A stretch of DNA of 64,000 nucleotides from NCBI GenBank assembly GCA_011037195.1, contig JAAEAF010001582.1, positions 62,001-126,000 of the forward strand, in the 5' to 3' direction. The translations under genes and the position numbers were made by a program. Position 1 is the stretch's first letter. Each line of letters starts with the position of its first letter. The DNA is from Triatoma infestans (taxonomy: Eukaryota > Arthropoda > Insecta > Hemiptera > Reduviidae). Below are positions 12,553 to 24,140 of the stretch, one piece after another. The notes beneath the pieces are model-generated. The model was not told the origin of the DNA. It did not search any database and was given only the letters and a program-made list of their open reading frames with translations.

Positions 12553-13390
12553 TTCATTTAGTTAGTAAAGCCCAACTTTCAGTCAATAGATTTAGTACAA
12601 AACTTTAATGCCAGATGAAGTAGCTATTAAGAAACGTAATATAAAGTTTGAATTTCCTGTATTCTTTATTTCTGGGATATTTTGTTCACACACACACAAC
12701 ACGCATGTACATATACACAGTAATGACCGCTAAAAACGTTTTTTTTATATGTATTCTGAGGACCTCGAAACTTTCTGTTTTCTTATGAAAACTCAGTTTT
12801 AAATATTTATCACGATTGCAATACTTTCTCTTACAGCAGTAAGAATAAAGTTAAAAATCAGTAAGTATTTGATTATTACACAATTTACATTGCAATATTT
12901 TTTTCAAATTTCCTCCTTTATACATAGTTAGAATTATAAATTATATCGTAAGTAAATAAAAGGTTAACCTCCCAGCTACTGTTGGTTTCATTTTGTTTTA
13001 AATAAATATCACCAAAATGAAGAAAAGGTCATCCAGACAGCCGAACTAATTTATATCGTCTCATCTCTTATTTCATATATATCTATATCATATATATATA
13101 TTTTATAATATAATTATTTTAAAACAATGTTTGCTATCTTAGAATTTTAGATATTCTTAATGCTTTAACTGAAAATATTTTCTTTGTGTAAAATAATTGA
13201 AACAGAATTTTACCGGAAATACAAGCTTTAAAAAAACACTGAATACGAAAAAAAAGTCTGATGTGAAACACTCACGCAACTTTCTCTTTTTGATTTATTT
13301 ATTTAAAAGGTTATTACCTAGTAGCTTTCATACATAGCCGAACTTATAAATATATATGTAACTGAAAGATAATGTAAAAATAGGACTCTG
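12553..13390. repeat. Group-B fragment, then AT-rich sequence
   Basis: 12600-12850 holds the end of a related repeat on the minus strand (GGGATATTTTGTTCACAC, a CA tract, ATTCTGAGGACCTCGAAAC, ending CTTACAGCAGTAAG). The rest is AT-rich with (TA)n near 13080-13100 and no gene. Confidence 0.55.
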
Positions 13391-14855
13391 GGGCCTGTTT
13401 CATAAAACATTTACACTAATATTATTAAGAAAACAATAATAGAATTAACTAATGATACTAGTATTCTGTTTCAAAAAAATATTAACTAATAATATAAGTT
13501 ATTAGTTATTAGTCCAAAAATATTAGTGAATGTTTCCAATAATATTAGCAACCTGTTTCATAAACAGCAAGGATAATAAAATTCACTAATAATATTGGGC
13601 TTTTTTCTATACGTGTATTTTGGCTAATAAATCTATATTATTAGTGAAACAGAAGTGAATGTTCTTCAACTTTTCGACTACAAGTTTCTAAAAATATGTT
13701 ATTAGTAAGAGATAAGTGATTATTTTGTTTATTCTTACATAAATCTGTAAAATTGCTAAAAATGGCTAAATCTGATTCAAATAGTGATGAAGAGTATATA
13801 CATATTCGCCGTCCGAGAAATTTTAGGCCAAGAATAGCCTACAATCAAATGGAACAAACGTATGAGAGGTTCAGACTACAGAACTTTGGATATGTACTTA
13901 AATAGAATTGGTAACCTCTTGGAACATCCCACTGCAAGGAATGGAGTTGTAACCTCAAAACAGCAGCTTCAGATTGCACTCCACTGGTTAGGCGCTCAGT
14001 ATCATTGTGTGTCTGATATGCATGGGATTTCAAAAGCAATAGTTTGCAGAGTTATACACCGAGTTGTTACTGCAATAGAGGACACACTTCTTCAGGATGT
14101 TGTACGTTGGGCAGCCGAGTGGTGACGTAGATACCACATTCGCTCAACTCGGAGGTATACCTTTAGTTTGTGGTGTAATAGATGGAACACTGATAAAAAA
14201 CGATGCACCATGTGAGTATGAATCAGCATTTGTTGATCGACATGGAAATCATTCCTTAAATTTCCTGCTAGCATGTGGGCCAGATTTGAAATTCTATTAC
14301 GTTTGTTCGAATTGGCCTGGTAGTATTAATGATACTAGGTTCTAAGGCTGAGCGGTTTGAATAATAAGGATGGATGAAGGCAGGAGGCCTTTCCCTGGTG
14401 CGATTTTACTTGAAATCTTGTCTCATACCACCAGTCATTCAAGATTTTGACAGTCCTTCTCAGCAGAGATTTTTAAGAGCACATAAATCAACAAGAAGAA
14501 TAATAGAGTGTGCAATAGGACTTCTTAAAGAAAAATTCTCTGTCCTCAGCATTGGTATGTGATTTAGTCCCACATTTGCATGTCAAGTTATCAATACCTG
14601 TGTAGTCCTTTGTAACCTGTCAAGAAATCTAGACAACTACGTGGTCTCTGAAGTGAAGATGAGAACTTGCAGGCTGAATATACGCTAAATATACTAATCA
14701 AGCCGGCCGAGAGTAATAAACTAATAATATTGGTGTTGTCATTCTGTGAGTCTGTGGAAAAGTTTATGAAACAGAATTTGACTATCTAATAAAATATTTC
14801 TATTAGTCTAATAGTATTAGTTAATATTATTTGTGACTTTTATGAAACAGGGCCC
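13391..14855 (+). mobile_element. PIF/Harbinger DNA transposon, 1465 bp, decayed
   Basis: The ends are inverted repeats: GGGCCTGTTTCATAAAA at the left and, read on the other strand, GGGCCCTGTTTCATAAAA at the right, followed by AATAATATTA-rich subterminal repeats. TCTG flanks both sides (13387-13390 and 14856-14859); PIF/Harbinger elements usually duplicate 3 bp, here CTG. The interior encodes a HARBI1-like transposase in broken frames. A further copy of the terminal motif (CCTGTTTCATAAA) occurs internally near 13552. Confidence 0.85.
13762..14565 (+). pseudogene. HARBI1-like DDE transposase, frameshifted
   Basis: Four pieces in order. 13762-13905 starts MAKSDSNSDEE and includes YERFRLQNFG, then hits a stop. 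13862-14125 holds the helix-turn-helix-like MHGISKAIVCRVIHRVV block typical of HARBI1. 14097-14345 holds VCGVIDGT (first catalytic D) and NWPGSINDTRF (second D). 14374-14562 holds the RRIIECAIGLLKEKFSVL segment (acidic third residue). At least three frame changes separate them, so no functional enzyme is made. This is the DDE_Tnp_4 superfamily. Confidence 0.85.
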
Positions 14856-14865
14856 TCTGGTATAC

Positions 14866-16417
14866 CGGATTTTATTGAAACTCAAAATTTTGGCTACACA
14901 TTAGATTTGTATTAATATTTTATAGATGATAGAATAAATTATTGCACAATATACTTCAAATAGCATTTTTAAAGGAAAGCCTAACTTTTCACACCTCTCC
15001 CCCCACACACTCACAACATCCATTAAATGAATTTTCCAGGAAAATGTTACAGTAAAAGTTGTATAAGTTTTATGATTATTCGAGATACCAAGTTTAAAGT
15101 AAATCACTTAAGGCGTTTTCGAGAAACTTTCTTTTAATATGTAACTGAAGTTTTGGAGGAGGTAAGGTTCTGCTTTCCTCAAAAAAAAAAAAAAAAAAAA
15201 TCGTTTTATAAAGTTTACATTTCCTGATTTTCCGTTTAAGTGCGATGTGACCACAACATTTTGTTCAGAATCCTTCACCCGAAAGTGCGACTTAACTGAA
15301 TGTTATTTTCCACTTTTTTACGATTTTTTAATGAAAGATTGCAACAATTTTCTTTAAACTTCGTACATAAATCTACGTACATAAATATCTATTATTTTTG
15401 TTTGAAACATTTCAGAGGAAAATTTATTTTTAGACTTAATTTAAACTTAATTTTAGGGATGTTCTTGGGAAGCTGTGAGTTTGGTTTAAATTTAAACTTA
15501 GTGTACTAGCCTTTCTAAATGCCCGAAACAGAGGGCGCTGTCAGGTAAACAAGATCCATCTTCCCAGCTTCATCTATATCTAGGGCATGCCCAATTAACC
15601 GGGTTTAGTAAAAGAATTCGTCAATTAATAAATTTTTGCTATAAGAAATTGTTTTATACCAGATTTTATGGGTCTATTGTGTTATATAACATGAAATCAA
15701 TTTACTATTATATAAACAAATTAACGAAGTATTTGAATAAAATATTTAATTATTAAAATTAAACGAAAAACATTAAATTTTCTCGGAATCTAAAGAAATT
15801 TTAACGCCTTATATTGAACATTAGTGTTGAGTGATTTAAACGGTTGGTAACGATAGAAAACTTTAAAACTTAATACCATCTAAATGTAGTTCCAAGACTA
15901 GTTGCAGAATGCGTCTTTGATAGGAAATTAATAAAAAAGTATTTCTTGTGAAACCATTACACGCCTTATTATTAATTTATTATTATTATTAATTGACCAC
16001 TTTTTTTTTTTCTTGAAACTTGGAATTTGTATTCAACAATTTATTCGCCCAACAATACAGAAGTAATAGTGAAGGGTCAGGTTGGTTTTCAGCACATAAC
16101 AGGTCTCCAAAGTACTTCGGCAGTTAATGTACACGATCCATTCCCAACAACACTTGAAATCTAAAGTCACATATACTATGAATATTACCTAAAATAACGT
16201 TTTATAGAAATGTGTTTCAAATAAAAGTGACAGGTTTTTAAATATGCAATTACCATTCTAAGTTTCAAGAAAATCAACGCCACTATTTTTTAGAAAATTC
16301 CAAAAAAAACTCTGAAAATTATTCTATAAAGTCAGGTTATTGGTAAAAAATATTTTTTTCAAACTTGGAATTGTATCAAGACTTCTAATATATGTATATT
16401 AACATTATGTAAGTGGT
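14866..16417. repeat. Group-B repeat fragments and AT-rich spacer
   Basis: Pieces of the modular repeat (AGATGATAGAATAAATTATT, CATTAAATGAATTTTCCAGG, then poly-A and CGATTTT segments) alternate with AT-rich sequence. 15520-15960 shows no recognisable feature. No coding capacity is recognised. Confidence 0.5.
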
Positions 16418-17131
16418 AAAATTATACATTTTATTAAAGAGGTACTTTAAAGGAAAGCAGAATCCCCCCCCCCCCAAAATCGATTTTCCCTGAGAAAATG
16501 TTACAGATAAAAGTTGTAGATATTTATGTAAGTAGATAGTATACGATGTTTAAAGAAAATTGTTGGAGCCATTTTCGAGAAAATCGTAAAAAAACTGAAC
16601 AAAAAAAAATCATTTAGTAAAGTCGCCCTTTGGATTCATGGATTTTGCTCGAAATGTTCGTGTGAGAAATGCGGTGGTAGTATCTAAATATAATACCAAG
16701 ATTGAGCTTCCTGGGATTTCATTCGCTTTTAAAAATTATATTTAATTGTATTCCCCTAGTTTTCATACATATTTATATAATTTATTTAAATGAAATATAA
16801 TACAATTAAATATAATTTTTAAAAGCGAATGAAATCCCAGGAAGCTCAATCTTGGTATTATATTTAGATACTACCACCGCATTTCTCACACGAACATTTC
16901 GAGCAAAATCCATGAATCCAAAGGGCGACTTTATAATGATTTTTTTTTGTTCAGTTTTTTTACGATTTTCTCGAAAATGGCTCCAACAATTTTCTTTAAA
17001 CATCGTATACTATCTACTTACATAAATATCTACAACTTTTATCTGTAACATTTTCTCAGGGAAAATCGATTTTGGGGGGGGGGGGATTCTGCTTTCCTTT
17101 AAAGTACCTCTTTAATAAAATGTATAATTTT
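16418..17131. repeat. 714-bp palindrome with ~334-bp arms
   Basis: The left arm 16418-16752 and right arm 16799-17131 are reverse complements with only small differences (near 16613-16620 and 16931-16936) around a 46-bp AT-rich spacer. Each arm is a group-B module containing a C12/G12 run, the GGAGCCATTTTCGAGAAAAT block and GAAATGCGGTGGTAGTATCT. Either a recent inverted duplication or a cloning/assembly fold-back. Confidence 0.9.
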
Positions 17132-18944
17132 CGATATATGTATTTCCGGTGAAAACAGGAAAATTATAATGTAATGTATTCTCAACAATTTTTAATGAAA
17201 ATTTGATTAATTAATTAATTAATTAGCTATATTTGTAGTAAGAAAAAGATAGTTTGAGTGTGTGTGTGTTTTATACAAGATTTTCTATTGTGACAGATAT
17301 AGCAGTTAGTTGTTGCGTAGTTTATAGCATTCGTTTCGTGTTTGAAAATATGGAGGCGTTCGAGCGCTGTTGTGGGAAAATTTTACAACACTTCCATTAT
17401 TATTCCATTATATGCAGGGTTTGCTAACCTTTTAGGAACTTTCAGCGCAAAGAAGTATTTTAATTAACCTTGGGTTATTTTTATTTATTTATTTTTTTAA
17501 ATAAAATTGATTTTACTTATTTTTAATATTATGTTTAATGAAACAAATGCAGAAAAAGTTAAACATAAATACAAAACTGAATTCATAAAAAGAATATATA
17601 AAGCTATAGGAACATTACACTATATACAAACATACTCAGCTAAAAACTGTTACTGTACATTTCTACGTGAAGATTAAAACTTGTTTTTCATACAAAATCT
17701 TCCAAAATCGAATGTTTAATTGGACACAGATCAATGAATGAGATGTGTAATTGGACACACTCAAATAAGCGTAAATCTAAATTTATTTTTCATCAATTGC
17801 ATTGATATGTAAAAATATGGCTTCACTTACATATACGTACATCCAAAGAGAAATTTAATTTTTTAATGCACATTTATTTTCAATAAATCATTTAAGAAGT
17901 TGCAAACATAAAAAAAATTCATTCATAATAAAACAATTAATTTGAAACCAGTTATTTTTTTGGATCATTTTTGAATTTTATATGACGAACAACGGACAAT
18001 TTGGTGCGAAATTTCCAAGTATAATAGTATGATAATGCTAGTTCCGCTTTTTAAGGATAATATTCAATAAAAAATTTTTGGAGATGATCAAAGTATTTTA
18101 TTACAAATTATACACTCACACGAATGTCTGTTAGTGCAATTTACTACTAGATGTTTAGTTAATGAAAACTGTTCGTATTTTTTATAGAGAAAAATCATAA
18201 AAAAAAATTATAAATCTCGTTCAGTAAATTGCCTACATCAGTCAACTGATATTTCTTTAAACTGGTAATAATATTTGGATAATAGAAATCATACAATAAA
18301 TTAAAATAGTACGTTAGAGGAGAACATAACCCCACTCCTCCACCAAAACCCTCTCTTAAAAGAATTTTTCCAAAAAAAAAAATATTTCAAATAAAAGTTT
18401 TTAATATTCCAAATTTAAAAGAAAAATTGTAGGAACTATTTTCGAGACAATCTCAAAAAAAATTCAAAATGTTTATTGCGGGATCCTACACTTAAATTAA
18501 ATATTAAGTAGCTATTTCTGCTATTTTCCAGTTATGAGTTAACACAGAGACGATTGGTCATTTTTCAAACTCAGGGGACCTCAAAACTCGTTATAAAAAA
18601 TTTGACACTATCATAATACTTCCTATTACTATAGGAGTAAGATAAAGTAATAGTTAAAAGCCAAAAACTATGGACTATCAGATTAAGGGCACACTGGAAG
18701 AGTTCCATTGATCGCAAGGTTGGCCATTCCTGCATTGTAGACATACACATAAACTAATCTCTGCAGAACTTACGTGTAATGTGGAATACTGGAGATGGCA
18801 CTGTTGTGAGTGTTGTTTGCATTGTTAGGTTAGGAACTCGTAGAGACGACAAGATCTCTTAAGAAGTGACTGGTCTACACTTCCTCCTACCGGATATTTA
18901 AATATTAATTATGTTTATAAATATTGCAATAGGATACGTTAAAC

Positions 18945-18994
<50 letters not shown>

Positions 18995-20816
18995 GGTGGG
19001 ACAAAAGTTAATGAAGCAGGCTAGTGGCCAGGTTTAGTTGCAATTAATATCGGCTCATTTATTACAAATCTTTCAGTTTTATTTTATTTTTTAATCAGTA
19101 CTGATTTGAAAATAAAAATAAAAATAAAAATGAGTTAGAATTACCTCATTAGCTCTTATATATCTAATAGAGAAGAAAGGTTTTAAAAAGAAATATTGTG
19201 TTTAATTTTATGTGAACCTAGGAATTTAATGACTATTTCTTTAATATATTTAATGTAATTTAATTGCTTTTCTTCCTTTTTGTAATTTAATATTTGAATA
19301 TTATTACTTTTACTATTACTTTTTGAATATTATTTTAACTATTTTTATATAAATTTTATGTATTTCGAGATATATATTTTAATCAAAGTTAATTTCTAGA
19401 TTGAACTTATAGCCGTTATTCAAATAACTGCTAAAGTAACCTGTCAATCCTAGATATTTTGTCTTTCTCTAGCTAATCGCAAGTATTGCGATCCTGAAAA
19501 AATATGCATCATAATTTCCACTGAAAATAATTAATGTTCTTTGAGTAAGAAAAAAATTTTCTTTTATTTTCAAAATATTTTTTCAGAGTTTAAACAAAAA
19601 TAAGGCTGTTTATATTGTAATCCAAAAGACAGCACAAGAAATCAAATAGAATATGAGAAATTAAAGCCATAATTGCAAAAACCACTAATATATATTTTTT
19701 GTTTTTAAAAAATTTTTCAAATAAAAGTGATAGATTTAGCATTCCAGCAGTGAAGTTACCATTCAAAATTTTTCACATTTCAATTCTTTAATTTTGGGAT
19801 TCTACCAATATTTGTAATTTAAATTATTATTATATACTAGGTAATATAATCATAAACTAAACTGAAGTGTAACTTTAAGCACAACTTAGCGCTACTGTTG
19901 CTATAGAACCCATGAAAATAGATTTTCCCTGGGAAAATTTAAAAAAAAAAATATATATTATTATTTTAATATACTTATAATAATATATATTTTAATATAT
20001 AATAATCGTATATATAAAATAGTATACGAAGTTTAAACAATTTTTTTTTTTTTAATGGGCGCATCGACAGCTTTGGTCATTAGCGCCACAAAGTTGTTGA
20101 AGCCATTTTCTAGAAAATCGTGAAAAAACTGAAGAAAACAAAATTATTCAGTAAAGTCGCACTTCCGGTTGATAGATTTTGCTCGAAATGTTCGTGTGTG
20201 AAATGCGGTGGTATTATCTAAATAGAATACCAAGATTGAGCTTTCTGGGATTTCAGTCTTTTTTTTTTTTACTCAGGGAATCTTAAAACATATATATCTC
20301 TGTAGAAAACTCAATTTAGTAAATTCAACATAATCGCAGTATTAGCTAGTTCTAGTAATAAATTAATGAATCTTAATATTATGTTGATGGCAAAATCGTA
20401 CATTGTTCTGAAATGGCGGTTTAGAGGTAAGCTTGACTTTGTATCTACAGAACCACCACCCTAAAATCAATTTACTAACAAAAATGTTGTAAATAAAATG
20501 TGATAAGCCTCCATCATATTCATAGTTAGTATGCAAAGTTATTCTGGAAAATGTTTGGTACCATATAAGAAAAACTAAATTAAAAAAAAAAAAAAAACGT
20601 TCAGTAGCATTTCCGGTTGATGAATTTTGATCGAAATCTTCGTATGAGAGATGCGATGATGATACCTAAACAAAATATAAAATTCGAGCTTCATGTTTTT
20701 ACCAAATCTTCTAAGGCCCCTGAATACCAATTATAATGTTTTAGAATGGCGTCTTCAAACAAAAGATCTTCTTGCACAAAATGATCATAATTCATGTTTT
20801 AACATTCATTTCTAGG
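17132..20816. repeat. Group-B repeat fragments in AT-rich DNA; (TAA)n microsatellite
   Basis: 17132-18240 is AT-rich and mostly featureless. 18260-18660, 19680-20360 and 20380-20810 hold diverged modules (AATAAAAGTG, CAAAACTCG, TTCCGGTTGATGAATTTTG). A pure (TAA)n tract lies at about 18945-18991. No gene is recognised. Confidence 0.55.
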
Positions 20817-20835
20817 GAAAATTTGATACAGGTAA

Positions 20836-21417
20836 TTTTTTTTTTTTTAATTAAAACGCGTCAGCAACTACGTTTATTGGCATCCGGGGCCTTCTCTGTA
20901 CCCTGCCGGCTTCCGGGCAGTGTTCTCTCGTTACAGACACCATTGACCATCAGTGAGCTGTAGATTAGATTAGATTCGAACGGGAAGGGCGAGCCTTATT
21001 CCAATGCGACCTACAGTAAGAGGTCTATTGTGGATCCCCTAAAATTATAGCACATCCCTCACTTTGCCCTCTTAATCAGGCCTACCAAAGCTGAGAGCGG
21101 CTCTTTATGTCTTCACGATTGCTTATCCCCAGTTGAACTGAACCTTATCCTCGCCAGGCCGGCACACGCACAGGATGTGTGCCAGAGTTTCCTCCTCAGT
21201 CTTGCAGAATCGGCAAAACGCGTTATCTGCAAGTAACAAGTAGTACATATGCCTGTTCAGCCTACAATGCCCTGTTTCTAGACCCATTATTAGCCTTATC
21301 AGGGAGCTGTAGAGGCCGCTAGGAAGAGAAAATCTAAGGGCAGCACTGCTGGACTCGAACCCGGGTCCTCCGCGTTACCCAGTCCCAATGTCCTACCCAC
21401 TTAGCTCATCTCGCCTC
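20836..21417 (-). repeat. tRNA-type SINE interrupted by a LINE
   Basis: On the minus strand the head (21417 leftwards) has an A-box-like TGAGCTAAGTGGG and a perfect B box GGTTCGAGTCC, followed by GCCCTTAGATTTTCTCTTCC. The body resumes at 20963 after the LINE insertion with GTCTGTAACGAGAGAACACT and ends ACGCGTTTTAATTAAAA. The 12-bp sequence GAAAATTTGATA flanks the whole unit at 20817-20828 and 21418-21429 and is a likely target-site duplication; a few extra bases lie beyond the A tail. Confidence 0.85.
20964..21303 (-). mobile_element. 5'-truncated LINE inserted in SINE, with 9-bp TSD
   Basis: GAGCTGTAG is duplicated at 20955-20963 and 21304-21312. The 340-bp insert reads on the minus strand LIRLIMGLETGHCRLNRHMY, then CRFCKTEEETLAHILCAC, then a stop and a short 3' UTR. 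This is the post-RNase H C-terminus with a C..C...H...C knuckle, seen in I/jockey/R1-type LINEs. The 3' end is a pentamer tail (AATCT)n. The frame is intact, so the insertion is probably fairly young. Confidence 0.88.
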
Positions 21418-21429
21418 GAAAATTTGATA

Positions 21430-22375
21430 GAAATTTATATTCTAGGAGAAAGCTTATTTTACAGTTTCAGTAAAAATTCAATTCATATACAACTTGCACG
21501 ACTTCCACTTACTGCAATCATCGCAATTTTTAAATGAAAAAATTTCCTTAAAACGTGAATTCTTAATAATAGTATTATAATATAAAAAAATTTAAGTGTG
21601 GGAAATTATACTGGCTGGTTTATTTAGGTCATAAGGACTACCTGATTATGACTACACTGTAGAACACTAATGCTTCAGTTGCCAGTGAAATTTGTAAAAT
21701 TAATTATTCCACAAAAAATGTTTTAAACAAAAAGAACAGGTTTATATATGTGCATGCAGTTAGCATTCTAAATTTAAAAAGACAAAATCATTGGAGTCAA
21801 ATATAATCAAAATTCACAAAAAAAAAATGCAGTAATGTACATACGATTAATAATTGATTTTTTTTTTTTAAACTTAGAATTCCAACAATACATATTTATT
21901 ATAGCTTCATGTCATAGAACCGTATATTGTACTGACCCTTTGATGGAAAGTTTAACTTTGTAGCTACCTGCGAATCCTGGAAAAACTTATTCAAATAAAT
22001 AAAAAAAATTGTGTGCAGTTAGTATATGAAGTTTAAATAAAATCGTTTAAACGCCATTTGCGAGAAAATTGCAAAAAAATTAAAAAAGAAAAGATAAGAA
22101 AACTACTCACTACAGCTGCATTTCCGGTTAATATTTTTTGAGCGCAACCTTCGTGTTAGATGCTGCTGTGTTGCTACTTGAAACGGAATATCAAGTAAGA
22201 GTTTCCTGCGATTTTTCATTTTTGAGATACTTATAATAATAAAGAATAGCACTTTGAGGAGAGCTTGATCTTCCGGCTTCCTCAAAACGCTCCAGAAAAC
22301 AATTATTTTGGGAAAATGTTACAAATAAAAGTAATAGGCTATAGTAGTTACATAATCATGTTTGATGAAAATGAA
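21430..22375. repeat. Group-B repeat fragments
   Basis: Diverged minus-orientation modules (TTTCCGGTTAATATTTTTTG, TTGAGCGCAACCTTCGTG, GGAAAATGTTACAAATAAAAG) in AT-rich sequence. No gene. Confidence 0.5.
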
Positions 22376-22790
22376 TGGTTGAACTTAATAAATTCAAAAG
22401 ATGGATGTCGAGAAGCAATCAAAGAAAAAAACTTCCGTTAACCAACGTTTCGGCAGAAAGCAATAAATTACATATATATATTAATAACAATTTTAAAATC
22501 AAATTAAAACAATAAAACAAATTTAATCTTAATTAATTGCAACAGAGACACATATATATTTTTATTTAATTTTTACTTTATTTTAATTTATTTATTTTAA
22601 CTGGAATTCTCATTTTTAATAATTTCTTAAATTATTTTACTGTTGGCACAACTTTTGTAATTTTTGTATCTCATTTGTACAAACCCTGAGGAAGGCAATA
22701 AATTTGCCATAACGTTGGTAAAGAATGTTGGTTTATTTTAATCGCTCCTCGATTTCCAACTTTTAAATTTAATACAAATCGTTATAGTCA
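22376..22790. repeat. Inverted-arm element with GAAACG/ribozyme-like motif (pair 1)
   Basis: The left arm (22376-22460, minus) carries TGCCGAAACGTTGGTTAA and then TTGATTGCTTCTCGACATCC. The right arm (22688-22775, plus) carries CCTGAGGAAGGCAATAAATT, GCCATAACGTTGGTAAAG and TTAATCGCTCCTCGATTTCC. The arms match in order as reverse complements around an AT-rich centre. The CTGAGGA...GCC(G)AAACGTT layout resembles the hammerhead-like motif of Penelope-type elements, here decayed. Confidence 0.55.
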
Positions 22791-23039
22791 TTTTCGTGAA
22801 AATCACGAAAAACTAAAAAAAAAAAAAACTACTCACGTAAAGTTGCATTTCCGGCTGGTGGTTTTGACCGAAACTTTGTGCTAGATGCGATGATTAAACG
22901 GAATATTAAGTATGGCTTCTTGAAATTTTTCATTTTTTGAGTTTTTTTTTTTTACATAAAGAGCATTCGGACTCTTACAACAGTAAACGAAAGTAAAAAT
23001 TATTATTTGTACTGAGTGGAAACTTAATTTCATAACGGG

Positions 23040-24140
23040 CTAACTAAGCTACAGACAGAACTAAGCTAGTGTTCGAGAATAGTGAGGGAGCCCGGTGATT
23101 AATATTAAAGAAATTATAATAATAGAATTAAAGGTGTTTTAAGAATTAAGTGAATTAGATAAATTTATAGTTAAAAGTTTAGTTTACTTCGAAACAAATA
23201 ATATTAATGGAAGGAAGCTAAGATATTCTTTGATATGCTCTCCATACGTAGCTCTAATATAGCGCTTATGTAGTTAAAAATAATTGTGCGCCTAATAGCC
23301 CCTTTGAATATAATCACGGGCCAACTTGAAAATCTTCACAGTAAAAATGCGTTAACTGATGAAACTGTCTTCAGATCGAAAGAGTTTTTGTATGATGTTA
23401 GTGTGCGTAGAGATTGGGCCGAGGAGCGAGTGAAACAGATAGTATTAAATAGAAAGAGAGGTAATACAAACGCTGTTTGGGTGTGTATACATGAACAAAC
23501 TAACAGAGATAGGAATATATTGAAGTTGAGCTATACAAGCTCCTTGGGAGGGAGATGAAGGCAAGAGAGAAAGGTAGTATATACGGTCGGCATATACGGT
23601 TGGCCTCCAGGAGTGGGAGAGATGCTTTGGAGAAAATATATAGACGGTGCAACAGAGATAGATTGACTATTCAAGTGAGACAATAATATTATGAGTGGAG
23701 AATCTGAACGTTTTTAACAAGAGAGAACCGTATATACGGCGGCCATCTTGGCTGGCCGCACACATCCAGCCAACAGTCGGACAGTCAAGCCTAAGGCCCA
23801 GCGCAGAACGCAAACATTAAACTCCCCGGGGGCCACTCCCGTGTGTTATAACCGCAAAAAAGTAACCAGCTGGAAGTTTCTTTTTTTTCCAAAAAAATTT
23901 AATTTTAATTTTTTTTTTTTTTTAATTTAAGTCCAGTTACCATCTGTGCGTCGCACTTCTTTATCAACTACTAAAAAATAATAATAATAATAAAAATATA
24001 TATATATACATTAACTTGAACGGACCCAGCAAGAGTTCGCGCAAAATTAAATCAAGTGGACCAAAACTAGTCGGCCTGGAGAACCAAGAAAACAGAGAAA
24101 GGTCGGGGAAATTTTCAGTTTTACAATTTATAAAATACTT
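23040..24140 (+). other. GC-richer island with unassigned ORFs
   Basis: Unlike its surroundings this stretch lacks the modular repeats. 23286-23558 is open for 90 codons (with DETVFRSKEFLYDVSVRRDW and NTNAVWVCIHEQTNRDRN), and 23748-23930 opens with MAGRTHPANSRTVKPKAQRR before running into T-rich sequence. TATATACGG is repeated several times between 23580 and 23740. I recognise neither ORF. It could be the 5' part of a retroelement or a fragment of an unknown host gene. Confidence 0.35.

Noticed and set aside
18945..18991. CRISPR-like or regulatory repeat
   Set aside because: It is a simple (TAA)n microsatellite.
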